A stretch of DNA of 64,000 bases from NCBI GenBank assembly GCA_013368445.1, contig JAACJO010000030.1, positions 393,501 through 457,500 on the forward strand. The letters are read 5' to 3'. Positions within the stretch are counted from its first letter, which is position 1. Each line of letters starts with the position of its first letter. The stretch comes from Leucocoprinus leucothites. Taxonomy: Eukaryota > Basidiomycota > Agaricomycetes > Agaricales > Agaricaceae. A model generated the notes under the pieces. The model was not told the origin of the DNA, did no database searches, and worked only from the letters and a program-made list of their open reading frames with translations. Of this stretch, positions 11,828 to 26,154 are shown one piece after another. The position numbers and the translations under genes were made by a program.

Positions 11828-13146
11828 CTAGTGCCCAAGGAATTGGAAGGTTTGGCGGGCAGATTTGTGAATTCTTGGGAAAGGTATAAAAGCTGTGCGA
11901 ACCCGGCGCCGGACGCAGGAATAGTTTATATATATGTGTATATGTGATGAGGAGGCCAAAATTCTTGATGGACTATGTCAAGCGGAGGATCCAGATCGAC
12001 CCGGGTTACCTTTTGAGCAGCACCTCGTCGAACCCGATGTCGCGGTTCACGGCTTAGGGTACGGGCCTCCAAGGCCCATTGACGTACCACGGTGTTATCT
12101 TGGAGCGCGTTGGCCACACGTCCTGTACATTTGTGTGTTGGGGTACCGTGCAAAATCTGAGTAGGAGCCGGAGACAACCCTGGGCTCCGTGCCCTACATA
12201 GGTTCTTAATTTGACTAGCGCTATGCTCAGCCCTGCTCATTTGCGTGTTGGGCTTCGTTAATAGAAATCTGACAGCGGGAAGGATAATTTACGTACTCCG
12301 AGTAGCACCTAATTGCTTTGTGCATTGTACTTTGAAAGGAAGAGAAGTAGAGTCTGAGAAGCACCAGTTGTGATGTAGCGCTTAGTTCTCAGTCATCAAG
12401 ACATCCTCTGGGTGGTGACAAGCATCCGGTCAGGAAGACCGATCTCTAGGCTCTCTACCCTGAACTTTGGTGGCATAGTTGGATAAATTGCACGATAAAA
12501 CGGTGCATGCGTCCTTCGGTTGGGTTTAGAGAGCGCCAGAGCATCGCCCATCTGATCTCGGGACCACCCAGGACCACCACTTTGTTAGGTAAATGCTGTT
12601 AAATGACGACGAAATCACCGGAAGTTCATCATGCCAGTTCCGCAAGGCTTCATTGCAGCTTCTCTGGGTGAATATTGACCGTAAAAAGCCTGAATTGCAA
12701 TCCAACGCACTGGTGCATCATATAACACAAGGACCGAATCGGATGGGGAGAACTACCGAAGATAATGAACGGTTCGGATCTTGCCAATGCGTTGTTCGTT
12801 TCAAGAAAAGTGCATGTTCTTCAATCATATAGAAGTCAAGTATAAGTTTTTCTAAAATTCGGAATAGGGTCGGCAATTAAATGATGCAGGTTGGTCCTTT
12901 GGAAGCTGTATCATTGATGAATGAGGCAGTGGCTGTGCACAGGTAGCATTGCTGTGAACGTCCAAAGCAGGATTGCCTCCTTGAATAAAATATCCGTTAC
13001 GTGTTCTGCGTTCAGAGAGGATATTCAGTGTTGATGCAGAGTGAGCATTTTCCGTCGCGAGAACAAGTTGGGAATAATATCTACTAAAACTAACAGCGAG
13101 CAATTATCATCCCTAAAGATGTGTACTACTTTATTTCACTTACGTT
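11828..13146. other. intergenic, nothing recognised
   Basis: Contains only short frames on both strands (for example 12593-12832 and 12852-13103) without domain features or a coherent exon chain. The right end probably includes the 3' untranslated region of the lysyl-tRNA synthetase gene. Confidence 0.4.
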
Positions 13147-15316
<2,170 letters not shown>

Positions 15317-15742
15317 CGTTCTGAATTGTTGTGGTGGCCGAAGACGATGCGGATGGGAAAAACGGAACAGATGGCGGGAGGATGAAAAGATAAGCCTTTG
15401 CATCCAACTTTTTCCACTTGGTAATTTAGGAAGTCGAGTCACGTCTTCAAATTCGCGTAATGAAAGAAGCAAATCTTTCCCACGCAGTCTATCATAAGCG
15501 CCAACACAAATAGCCCCTTTCTTGTCAACCTGGAAAGTTTAATGTCAGGATATACAGTACGAGTGGCTGCTTGAAATCTAAGATAGCAGATTGTAAGAGG
15601 CTAGAATACATTGGTCATGTATGATTTATCCATACCGAGATCTCAGGCGCTCAAGCGCCGAGGTGTGTCTTACATGGCTCCGCCACATATTGGAAAAGAA
15701 AGTGGACCGCACACCACCCTCTATCTCTTCTATATCACCATC
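15317..15742. other. divergent promoter region between KRS1 and the F-box-like gene
   Basis: The two flanking genes start back to back. An in-frame upstream ATG at 15611 precedes the preferred start of the right-hand gene at 15743. No TATA box or other motif stands out. Confidence 0.4.
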
Positions 15743-16603
15743 ATGACCCTCGTCAAAGCTACGGAAGATTGTTCTTTACCAAGCCCATATTTGCCGTACG
15801 AACTGCAACAAGAAATCTTCGAACTTGCTGCTCAAGCCCATCCTGACTGTGCACCGAGGCTTGCTACTGTATCCAGCCAAGTTCAATTCTGGTATGAACC
15901 TTATCTTCCGAGAGATATCTTCCTAATTGCCTCCAATCGTAGGGTAGAACCTCTTATATATAGTATTATTGTTCTCGACTTCCCCTTTTCTTCGATCCAG
16001 CTCTTCATTCGTACATTCCGATCCCGCCCAAAATCATTCTTCGCTAAATACGTCAGACACCTCTATATTACAAGCATTGTCGGCATCAGCGATGCTCGTG
16101 ATATTGTGTCCGCTTGTACTGGTGTATTGACAGTCAAGTGCTGGATCGATGCTCGTCCAAACATACAGGGAATGCACTTCGTACTCCCTACACATACTCT
16201 TCGACGTCTTTCGATCAAAATAGAAACCCTTTTTGGATATACCATCGACGAAACGGCATACAAATTTCGCTCAGAAGATTATCCGCAACTCACCCATCTC
16301 GAAATTGTCAATCCGCCTGGACATAACAGCAGTATTTGTCTGGACTGGGAAGGGATATCCGAGTTACCCTCGCTCAAGTATCTCGTGCTCGGAGATATGT
16401 GGGGATATGATCATTACTATCTCTTCAATGCAATGGAAGAAATACTTCGACGTTGCCCAAGATTACGAGCGTTGGTTGTCATGAGTCGGGATTATGATTT
16501 CAGCCACGCTCTTCAAATTGAACCAATTGTTCGTAATCCGCGACTAGTTCTTCTACCGAGCTTTCACTGGCCAGATACGCAAGTTGGATACGAAATAGGA
16601 TAA
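15743..16603 (+). CDS. F-box-like protein, agaricomycete type
   Basis: A short F-box-like helix near the N-terminus (LPYELQQEIFELAAQAHPDC, residues about 20-40) is followed by a substrate-binding-type region with LRR-like repeats (LRRLSIKIETL, LTHLEIVNPP, LKYLVLGDMWG, CPRLRALVVMS). Such proteins are thought to be SCF ubiquitin-ligase adaptors and are greatly expanded in mushrooms. Although the whole stretch is open, a 51-nt intron at 15892-15942 (GTATGA...CGTAG) is likely: splicing changes WYEPYLPRDIF... into VQFWVEPLIYSIIVL, the family's usual form. The start at 15743 (MTLVKATED) is preferred over 15611 because the extra 44 residues look untranslated. The substrate is unknown. Confidence 0.75.
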   Translation: MTLVKATEDCSLPSPYLPYELQQEIFELAAQAHPDCAPRLATVSSQVQFWYEPYLPRDIFLIASNRRVEPLIYSIIVLDFPFSSIQLFIRTFRSRPKSFFAKYVRHLYITSIVGISDARDIVSACTGVLTVKCWIDARPNIQGMHFVLPTHTLRRLSIKIETLFGYTIDETAYKFRSEDYPQLTHLEIVNPPGHNSSICLDWEGISELPSLKYLVLGDMWGYDHYYLFNAMEEILRRCPRLRALVVMSRDYDFSHALQIEPIVRNPRLVLLPSFHWPDTQVGYEIG

Positions 16604-16871
16604 GGGACGGGGGTCCAGATGTATGGGATCAAGCAGAAAAGTTCCGCTTCGAGCAGGAGAGATATGAATCGGTACGCTCCAGTCCTCAACATGCGAGTTG
16701 TGGAATTGAATGATTGGTGTAGCTTTCACTTGCAGTACGAATGGCTAGCTTTCGAAAAGTAATGCCATAATGACACGTTAGAATATAGAAGACATCTGCT
16801 ATTATTTACACTATTGCGTAGACTGAAGAATCAATTGTCACAACTAAAGATAGAGAAACACTTTTGCGGAA

Positions 16872-19800
16872 TTAGAATTCATCGGCACATCGACAGTCAC
16901 AGTCTGCCACCGGGCAAACACCTCTCGATCTACCATCCTCTCCGAAGAACCATTCCATCAAGTGTGAGGCATGCCCCCATGGCGACATGTCTGGCAAATC
17001 ACTACTGCTTCATCAATCGTATCTAGTCCTCGAGATGAACAGCATGTGGAATCTTCGAGAAACGGGAAACGTACCTTTTTGAGGTGAAAACACGAGATCA
17101 ATCTCTCTCGTAGCGTCTGGGATGATACTCAGAGTCAACAAGCAAACAGAGCATCTTGGCAAGGCTCTTTGGCAGTTTGAGCATGTAGTCGGCTAAGGTT
17201 CAAGCTTCGGTCAGATCCTCATAACAGACAAATCGAAAAAAGAGAAACAGCCTACCTTCCACTTTGCTTGTTCAGCTAGGCCAAGTTCCTCTTCTGGTAC
17301 AACAGGCTTATTACAATAATTGCATCTGATCATAACCTGCTTGGGAACAAGATCCATGGGAGGTATATCACCATTCTGCATCGCCTCCGTCAATATCTGA
17401 CCCCTCTCAATATCAAATAGCACTCTCGGATGGTGTAACTTGAACCCATCCAACATATCACGATATGTCTCCAACCATCTGATAACCCGCGAATCTCGGA
17501 TTCTATGCGGGCTGACATACGATCCCAAGATTGCAGCAGTTTGCACATCACCCGTATGGTTGATATAACTTTGCAGGATGTCCATACAGCGGTTCGTCAG
17601 ACCGGTAACGATGAGCCCGTCGATATTGCCTTTTACTACTGCAAGCTCGACGATATGGCGTAAGTAGATGGTGAGGGCTTTGTCGTCAAGAAATTGCAGA
17701 GCGATGGCGAGACGTTCACGAAGAGGGATGCTTTCTTCTTTGAGAACATCAGCCCAGTCGCCTACGGCAAGGTAAGTTATTATGGCACAGAAGTAAGGAT
17801 CCTTCATATCCTTGATGAGACGTTCGCAATGTTCTCGTAGTTCATGGTTTCGAAGGGTCCACTGCTTGTTGCGTGGGGTATCAATGCCGCAATAGTACCC
17901 GACATCATTTTGTGGGACATATCTGCTTTGAAATAAACCCAAGCCGCTCAAACTTAAGAGCCAACATACGTACCATTGCTTTTCAGAAGTGTCTCTAAAG
18001 CTTTTGAGAGTTGCCTTGTGAACACTAGCCATGCCGCAGCTCTTGTATGCTGTCCTTCCTTCTCCCACCTTCGAAGAAAAACGCTAATTAGTCACAGCTG
18101 AAACCATGAAAACAAATACAACCAACCTCACGATTGCTGCGCTCAACTCGTCCTCCTTCAGACTCCATCCACAGAGCTTCATCGCAACCTGCCTTTGTGC
18201 TAGCTTTACAGTGTTCACCATCGGTTTCCAAGTCGATCGTTCGCCAGTCTTCCGACTCTCGACAATCGTCAACGCTGCTTGGAAAGCCACTTGGCTATCA
18301 TCTGTCTGTGTCTGTGAATAGCTCCTCCTCAAACGCCTCGATTGTGCCGAGAAGCTGCTCGTACTTCCAAAATCCAGCAGAGGGCGCTCAACGGCAGTTG
18401 GTGTCACGTCTAACTGAAGTTGCATCGGAGTAAGGCCCTCCCAGACTCCCAATATTCCTTGATGAGCAAAATCGTAGCCATTAACGCGAGCTGTAGGTGT
18501 ACAGAGGAGCTGCTGAGAATCTGTCAATTAAAGTCAGAGAGGCGTATGTCATGGGATTGATAGTGTTCACACACGGGATATCCACGCCCACAAATCCGAG
18601 AGACCTTGAGAGTTGACGTCAAAGGGATCGTATTCCTCGCGCGTGATCAACATATTATATTGTGCCTAGAGGACAATGATCAGCCTGAAGGCCAGGAGTA
18701 GAATCAACAATATTCACCTGGCTCAATCCATATCCAAGAATTGCTCTTCTCCGTATAAGCATTGAGATATCATCCTCGACTGTACCGACAAGCTCCCTAT
18801 TTCTCCCATCCCTTGACCTGAACCGCTTCTTCACCTTTTCTGACTCTACCTTCTCTCCAATTAACCCATGCTCTCCACTCATTGGTAGCGGTTCCCGTGA
18901 ATGCGACATGTGGCGCACAGAGCTCTGCGCAGTTTGGTGCTGCTCAGACGACTCTTGACTACGGTTCTGATATTTCCTCAAGGCCGATGGACTGTAGGTC
19001 CTCCCTTTCTGCGGCCGAGTCGCCGCCAACCCTGTGGGCGCAGCAGAAGGCATGCTAGGAAGTGCAGGAAAACCATCTTCATCTCCACGTCCGAAGAGGG
19101 CAGGCGTTGGGATCGGAGGAGCAACGGGTGGAAGCGACTGTGATTTGAGAGGACGACCACGGATCAGAGATTCATCTCGAGGCTGCGCTGAACGTGAACG
19201 AGAACCCCGACCATATTCACTGGAGCCCGGTCCGAGCTTGTAGCCAGCGGCGGAGAGTGAGATATCAGGATCGAGATCATTCTCTGGCATGCCGGCTATT
19301 GTCTTAAGATTGACGCCAGAACCGAAGGCCAAGTCTCCACGAGCACTCCACACAGATTGCTTGGGTGCATCGTGTATGGCGTACATCTCGAGGTCACCAT
19401 CTTTATTGACCACCATTACATTGCTCGTTAGTGGATGAGGTGAACCCGGGTCGGGTGCCAGAGCGAAAGATGTGAGAGGCTTAGCGAAGGTTTTTGCTGA
19501 AGAGCTATAAGAATCTGCTTGAGTTCTGAGAGACGCATGACTCACTTCTCCGAGTATTGGCAAGAACTAAAGGTGAGGTAGTGATGTCAGTTGACGAAGT
19601 CCTCTGCTTCAAAGCACCTGGAGCTTGTGTACCCCCGGTTTGCCATGGGAGCGTGGCTGACCATGATCGTTTCGCAGGGGTTTTCCCTAGCTCCTTGAGA
19701 GGACTACCAACAATCTCACTGGAGGGATCAGAGGTATTCACCAGATCCCAGAAGCGGACATAAGCGGAATCTTTCTCCAAAGTTGCTAGGCACCCTCGCC

Positions 19801-20794
19801 TCGTGCTCGAAAACTCGATCGTACTGAACACGGAACCAGCACGCAACTTCGCATTATCGGCTGTCGCATCTCTTTCCGAGAACATCAGAGGTGATGTCAA
19901 CTTGCGGGTATCCCAGATTGACACGTTGTTGTCACCAATAGACGCGACACGATGCTGATCGAATGGATCCGTTGCGATAGATTGAATCTTTCCCGGAACA
20001 TTCAGAACATTCGGAGCTTGGCTTCTCAGATCGAATAATCGGAGCCAGCGGTAAGATATTCCTGCTAGGACAAGATGAGATGTTTTAGGAAGGAAAGTGA
20101 GGCAAGACACAATCTCCTGAGAGGCGTATTGTTGGATGATGCGGGGATCGTGACGAGGGTTATGTTCGACTGTCCTAGGGATGGATGTTTGGGTTCGAGT
20201 GGCATTAACGACGGATACGGTATCTTGGGATGGATTTATGGGATCCAAGGCAAGGAGGGGAATGGCGGTGGTGATATCCCATATGAGAAGGCTGCAATCA
20301 CCCCGAACTTTGTCCAATCCAGCGGCGAGAAGGTTGGTATCTTGACCACAAAACGCTACTGAATTGCAAGTACGTGAGTTCCGAACAGCCAAAGATACGG
20401 TAGGACCGCTTGTTAGTCTTTCGCCGCGTGTCTGCCTGGCTGCCTCGAGCCTGATAAGGTCCACCCTGCCGGAATTGACTCCAACAGCGAGGAGATCATC
20501 GAGAGTTGTATCCGGTGACCACGCAAAGCACTAGATGAGGGGGATAATATTAACATACTACATTAAAAGAAGTAGGAAAATATAATCGATGAATGGGGTG
20601 CGTTTGAGAATAATGAATCCGAATTTGAATGAAGCGCGCACCTTCATGTACTGTAGGTCCTGCTGCGATGTCACATGCCTAATCCTCGGGTAATCGGAGG
20701 CCCACTCGTAGAGAGTGATTTGGGAGCCTCCTCCAACCAAAAACTTGTTCTCCTGTCGGGGGTGCCATAGCAAACGTTTCTCGGGTAAAACCAT
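16872..20794 (-). CDS. SEA4: GATOR2/SEACAT complex subunit Mio (Sea4), WD40 plus RING-like zinc domain
   Basis: Subunit of the vacuole/lysosome-associated complex that relays amino-acid sufficiency to TORC1. The start at 20794 gives MVLPEKRLLWHPRQENKFLV. The N-terminal half is a WD40 propeller (CFAWSPDTTLDDLLAVGVNS, SLLIWDITTAIPLL, RWLRLFDLRSQAPNVLNVPG, NVSIWDTRKL, VRFWDLVN). A disordered insert follows, then the alpha-solenoid (MLIRRRAILGYGLSQ, DYPFC-like segments, RERLAIALQFLDDKALTIYL). The C-terminus is the Mio zinc domain: IRCNYCNKPV, then CSNCQRALPRCSVCLLTL, CQTCRHGG and CPVADCDCRC, end at 16872. Introns are small and GT-AG. In the last exon the frame needs one more base at the C5 run 16974-16978: read as given, CRHGG is followed by a stop, while the next frame continues with the conserved HASHLMEW segment. 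Identification is firm; the frameshift is probably an error. Confidence 0.9.
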
Positions 20795-23700
20795 GCTCGA
20801 ATACGGGCAACAACTGGTGGGATCGGAGTGATCAGTGATTATACGGAGGAGAACATGAGGAACGCGTCTGGATATCTATGAACTTTATTTTCCTACTGAT
20901 CTTTAATAATGCACTTTTCGAGAAACGGGTAGACTCACGCGTTGTACCGGACGGTCCGACGACAGGCTTAGCAGTCGAGTTAGGTATCACTATTTGTTAT
21001 TGTCTGTGTGTCCACGACTCTAAAAGGAAACAAGGCCAAGGTTCATCAAACCTACCTTGTGAGCCTTCTTGTTTCCTTAGACATCGGTCGCGCGTTCTCG
21101 CAGGCTCAACTGCTTGCTTTGCCCAGCTGCTTAAACCCGGTCATAACTACAAACGGGCCCCTCCTGAATTTATTATTTCAGCTTTCCCATAATGCGCTTG
21201 GTTTTGATGAAGGGATCTCAAGAATCGATCACCCACAAGTCTCAATGATAGGACGTCCCAGTATCCAAAGTCACCAATGCTCGGAAATATGTCAATATAC
21301 GCCGTCAACTTTTTTGTCCTGCTTTCCAAGGACATATCACACACCAACAGCCACAAACTCTCCGTGGTTTCTCACCTTGTCAATTCGAAAATAACTGAAC
21401 GCCCTTCCATCCTTCCATTGGAACGGTACCGACTGGTTACAGCCACCAGAAGACTTCTCATACAGGATAACCCTCTTTACCCATGACTACTCGTTCAGCC
21501 AATCCACCTGAGTGAATTTAGACCAGCACAACATATATAGAAAGCTCTCATGTAAGCAGGTACCTCATGTGCCAGACTGGCTGCCACATACGCACAGGCA
21601 CTCTTCCTCAGCAATTTGACTCGATCACAGGTTCTCTTCTCCCTTGTGCCTCAGTTCTCAACGCCTCTTCCATATTCGAATATCTCTAGAAGATTGTCGT
21701 AGGTAACCTGGTTCATCTGTACTATCAACGCCCCAAATTTGCGAAATTTGGTTTATGGACCTAAACCCGCAGCAACCACAGACACGGCATGACAGACCGA
21801 TCTATCGCGCGACTACAAGCTTCCCGTTGCTCTGCCAGTAGAAGCTGTCGAGTGTTCCACCCTGCCACACGGATACGGTCCAACCGGCAGCGCGACAATG
21901 TAATTTCGATATGGAGGCCACCAAGAATAAATCTATAGGAATTACTGACTGTTGTACTATGGTTCAACCCACATCTTCTGTTCTCTACCCACATCGTACA
22001 CCGGACATATCGCTTACGGGCTGTCAATTCTAAGTGATGAAGCTCCCCGAATAGTCAGGCACAAGCAACCCCTGGTGCCGCAGTTGACTCATTGGTGTTC
22101 AACCTTATATCTATCGCACATACAGTGCAACATGTACAGTAGTGTCAGTTTGATCCCCATTTGTACCATCCTATCACCAACTCTCTCTCACTCCACTGCA
22201 CTCATAGATCACGCCAGAAACCGTCTCAAAAACCATCAAGCCACATTCTACCGCTGAAGAGTCCGTAAAGGCCGACACAGTCACTTGGCATTTATCTTGG
22301 CCCATTCGTTTATCGAAGTTTTCAGCGCAATGCCGCCGGTTCTGAAACACAAAGAAGTAGTCTTCGGTCAAAGTTCCGTAATGTGTATTTGTACACAACT
22401 CGGTAACTTGTAAGGGCGTTCCGTAACATACTTACTGATAGAATCACAACGAAATCGTTGCCAAGATATGTATTATGTTCAGGGCGACAGATTCTTTCGA
22501 GGCTGAGCGCTGTACGCGGCTGAGCATCGCTGACTTGTACTCCGAGTCGCAAACAGATCAATTTGTTCATTAATTTTAATCTCCCAGCTTCATAATCATA
22601 CTTTTTACTCCCAACAAGCACTAAAACGAACGAAGAACCACAACAACAACCAGAAGCCCTACAACAAAAACATGATGCAACCAACAGACCGAACCAGTTC
22701 GCACACACAGGGGGAACAGCTCGCGCTCACGCGCTATTCCGTCAAAGCTCCAGATGGCATCAACGCTCACATGTTCCGTATTCTCGGAACTTCCAGCGAT
22801 TGGCCTACCCACTTGGCGTCTCATCCAAACTTGGGCTTCTCACCTTGAACGCGCATTCGGATCGTAGCCATGTGCGAGTTCATGTGCACTTGTAATTTTT
22901 TTGGGTGATAGCTCCAAGCGTTGACACTAATGAGGATAAAGGAGGTGCGAAAATAAATTTCTGTTGCTCCTAGTCTTTATATAAACCAGTCAAGTGTTTC
23001 CTACTAGAAGCCTACGCGTACACGGTTCCTTTTCTGGGTGGGGCTCTGCCTGTCTCTGAGGCTTACCAACATCATTTCGGTGATTCCAACTACTCGAGGT
23101 TGGATCATACGTCGAACGAACTACCCCTATAAGGACCGCCTCGTTGATCATTCCGGTCAATGATGCCAGCTCAACGCCATCTCACGACTCGGATTACGCA
23201 CACACAAGCGTCATTCCCATAGCTCTTCTTGTCCTTCCACGTCACCATCGGGCCGTAAACCAAATATACACGAGCGAACACTTGATCAACGTTTAGCGTC
23301 TCAACAACACTCCGAAGACTCTTGAGCTTCAAAGTCCTTCAAGTTCGCATTGTCAATTATCCGAAAACCAGCCTCGGAAGAACAGAACTTAGGGGAAGAA
23401 CTTGTAGAGAAAGGAGGATAGGTGTCCGTGCAATCAATTTCACAAAAACAGCTAATTAATCCTGAACCGACCCAAAGCCCAAGCACTGTGACAGAGAAGA
23501 CCAAAAAAGTCCACAAATCTTACATACAAAAAGTCCAAGAAGCAACGACGTATAGGAGAGTCAATTTTCGATTCTTAGTCCATCATGCTCCAAACATTAG
23601 GAGCATTAATTCCAGCACTTATTTAATGCAGTACGATAAGGAGAAGAGAAACAAGCCAGATGAGAAATACGAGTAATTCCGAGAGGACTCGGACAATAGT

Positions 23701-24409
23701 GCCAAAAATCCAAACGAACATCCCGCTTGTCTCGATCCATAAGCCCACCAAAACAAGCCTGCAGGGACATACAATGTGAGGGCCACGCAGAGAGCCAAAG
23801 GACTAAGCCACAAGATCGAGAATGCAGATAGTAGAGATGATTTGGTGTACGTATAAGATAATCCATGAGCCTACGTGATTGTGTATGATATGAAAAAGGA
23901 TCCAGTCAAGGGTAAGAAAATGAAGGCAGGTAGAAGAAAGAAAGCGTGAATGTGTGAGGGGTCTTCACTTTAGGGTATATGTATGCCGAGACGAAGAGAG
24001 ATGAAAGAAAGGAATGAGATAAGAAGATAGTCATGCACGGAAGGCTTGAAATGAGAGAACCTCGAGAGAAAATTATATCGTAACACCAAGAGTCCAAAAA
24101 GTGAGGCAAGACACTCGACCAAATGGGATGAAGTTGGGCAAGCCACCGTACAAGAAACACGGCGCTGCGTGAGGTTACCCAAAGAGAAGATGGAAAAAAA
24201 TGTCAAGACGAGTAGGATGGGAAACAAAGAAAGTTATGAGACAACCCCACTCATCCTGGCCAAGCGTCCTCACCCTTCCGTGAGTCTGTCATTTTCATCT
24301 AAAACCGTCCGTATCAGCCTTTTTGACGTGGCTCCCGAGCGAGTCTCGAAATAAACGCTAGACTGAGCACACGTCTATTGACCCATTCCCACTACATACT
24401 CCTCTCTTC
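20795..24409. other. long intergenic region, no gene supported
   Basis: About 3.6 kb. Many frames of 60-130 codons on both strands (for instance 21008-21394, 22322-22708, 23422-23676), none with a recognisable domain, signal peptide or exon chain. The left end contains the Mio promoter; the right end (about 23.9-24.4 kb) probably contains the 3' untranslated region of the glycosyltransferase gene. No tRNA or repeat was recognised. Confidence 0.4.
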
Positions 24410-26154
24410 TCACTGGGCGTAACCAACCTGCATTTCCATTCCTTCTTCCTCGCCTCTCCGATTCCCGCTAGTCCTCACCGCATATATCGGTGTTTGGGAC
24501 GGATTATCCTGGTATGGCGACGGTGGCGTTTGATCTCGGAATGGCGAGAAAGGAATTTGCGAATTGCTGTTGTAGGGATCGGTCCGTTGTTGGTAAACAG
24601 GATTACCAACGACTTTCTCGTTGTTATCCATGGCAGCAGTCGCAGCTGATGCATCACCGATACCGGCACGAGTTCCCCAACCAGTCTGAAAACATAGTCA
24701 GTGCTGCGGTTTCGGTAATGTGGCTAAGGTGACGTACTTCATGTAATGTGCAGAGCGCGTAAAGCTTCATAACAGCGAAATAGTAACCGAATAGGATAAA
24801 TGCCGGCACATAAATGATGTCTTGTGGTCGGTGCCAAAGATGTGGCAGGAGCTTGGCCGTGCGGGTAGCAGAGAGCCAAACCATATATGACAAAATGATA
24901 TTCCTAAGGGAAACGTGAGTGGTGCATGGTAGACATGTATAGGAATACGCTTGCTTACCACCAAGGCAAATGATAACCCCCTTGATCAATGGGAATCGTA
25001 CTCTTGTAAATAAGATACGAAACTAGACAAGGACCGACGAGGAGCGTGAAAGGATTGAAAAGCTTGTCAACCTGAAAGAAATATGAGTATAGGAATACAG
25101 AATCACCGACGGGTACTTACCATGGTATAAGCGACGTATGGGTGTGCAGTCCAGATGTATCTTTCCATGAACAAACTCCTCATGTCCGACCGCCATGTGT
25201 TTCGTGTCCACCGAAGGACTTGCTTCAAAAAGCGCCAATTGGGCTTCATGGTACTCAGGAGCTCTGCCTCCTTGCAACACTGCACATAGGTACTCCATCC
25301 GTGGCTAACCATCCATCGCGTCAAAAACTTGTCGTCGCCCGAATTCAGCTGATATTTTCCGAGCCAGTAATCATGAGTAAAGCCGTGCAAAAATTCAGGG
25401 TCCTTGAGGATAACAGTGCGGTAGGCGGCCGTCCGCCCTGAAAGACAGGGAATGCCACCATCAATGTGTGTTGAACAAGAAATTTCAATGTTTCGGATTG
25501 TAAGTCGGAACGCTGCCAAAACTTCCCAGACTGTCATCCGGTCCCCACAAGGCTGGACACGCTGACTCGTTCCAACACCACCGACTTTCTGGTCTTCGAA
25601 ACAGGCCAGAACAGAGGGAAGGAGGGTAGGTGGCCAGATGGCATCATCATCAGCAAAAACAATAATGTCGGTTGTGCAGTTCTTGATGCCGTGACTCATC
25701 TGGAGGCGCTTGTTGGCAAAGGGGACGGTGAGGACGCGAATACGCTCCGGGTCGACTTGGTTGGCAAGGTCCTGGAGGGGTCCCAACATTTTTTCCTCGG
25801 TGATGATGAGGATTTCCTTGGGTTTGCCGACAAGCCAGCTGTTGGCGGCCTCCTTGAATTCCTCGCCTGCATCAATAGTGGGCACAATGATCGTAACATC
25901 CTCAGAGGCAATGTAGGTAGGATTTTCTGGGAGGGGAATGGGGCGGTAGGTCCAGGCCGCCGCCATACGTATTAGAAACCATAGGTAGCGGTAGAAGCTT
26001 GGGGGCTGTCAGCAACATGACCTGCCACTACACAAAACAAACACGTACCCAATGACACCAAAAGGCACAACTAAGAGGCACTAGTCAGGAGAAGCGACGG
26101 TGGGAAGGAAAAAGACTCACATATTGGAAAACTATCAGAGGTGAGGTAGAGCAT
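24410..26154 (-). CDS. fungal type 2 glycosyltransferase (GT2, hyaluronan/cellulose-synthase-like)
   Basis: Processive GT2 enzyme of the plasma membrane, of the family known in plant-pathogenic fungi as GT2 and needed there for hyphal growth. Its polysaccharide product is unknown. The core starts with EDVTIIVPTIDAGEEF. Catalytic motifs are IIVFADDDAIWPP (first Asp cluster), SGDDKFLTRW (GDD) and LKQVLRWTRN (QxxRW). Downstream membrane segments include VDKLFNPFTLLVGPCLVSYL, SYMVWLSATR and YVPAFILFGYYFAVMKLYAL; the C-terminus is TGWGTRAGIGD plus a Ser/Pro/Asn-rich tail ending GYAQ. The N-terminal part was rebuilt from small exons: ATG at 26154, MLYLTSDSFPI, a 40-nt intron, then LPLSCAFGVIGFYRYLWFLI, a membrane segment. 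The first intron is short, so the exact start is less sure than the rest. Confidence 0.88.

Noticed and set aside
11930..12240. GC-rich segment considered as a possible 5S rRNA or other RNA gene
   Set aside because: No match to the 5S internal control region or to tRNA A/B boxes could be seen.
22322..22708. 128-codon minus-strand frame with a hydrophobic start
   Set aside because: No family features, and several competing frames of equal length in the same gene-poor stretch.
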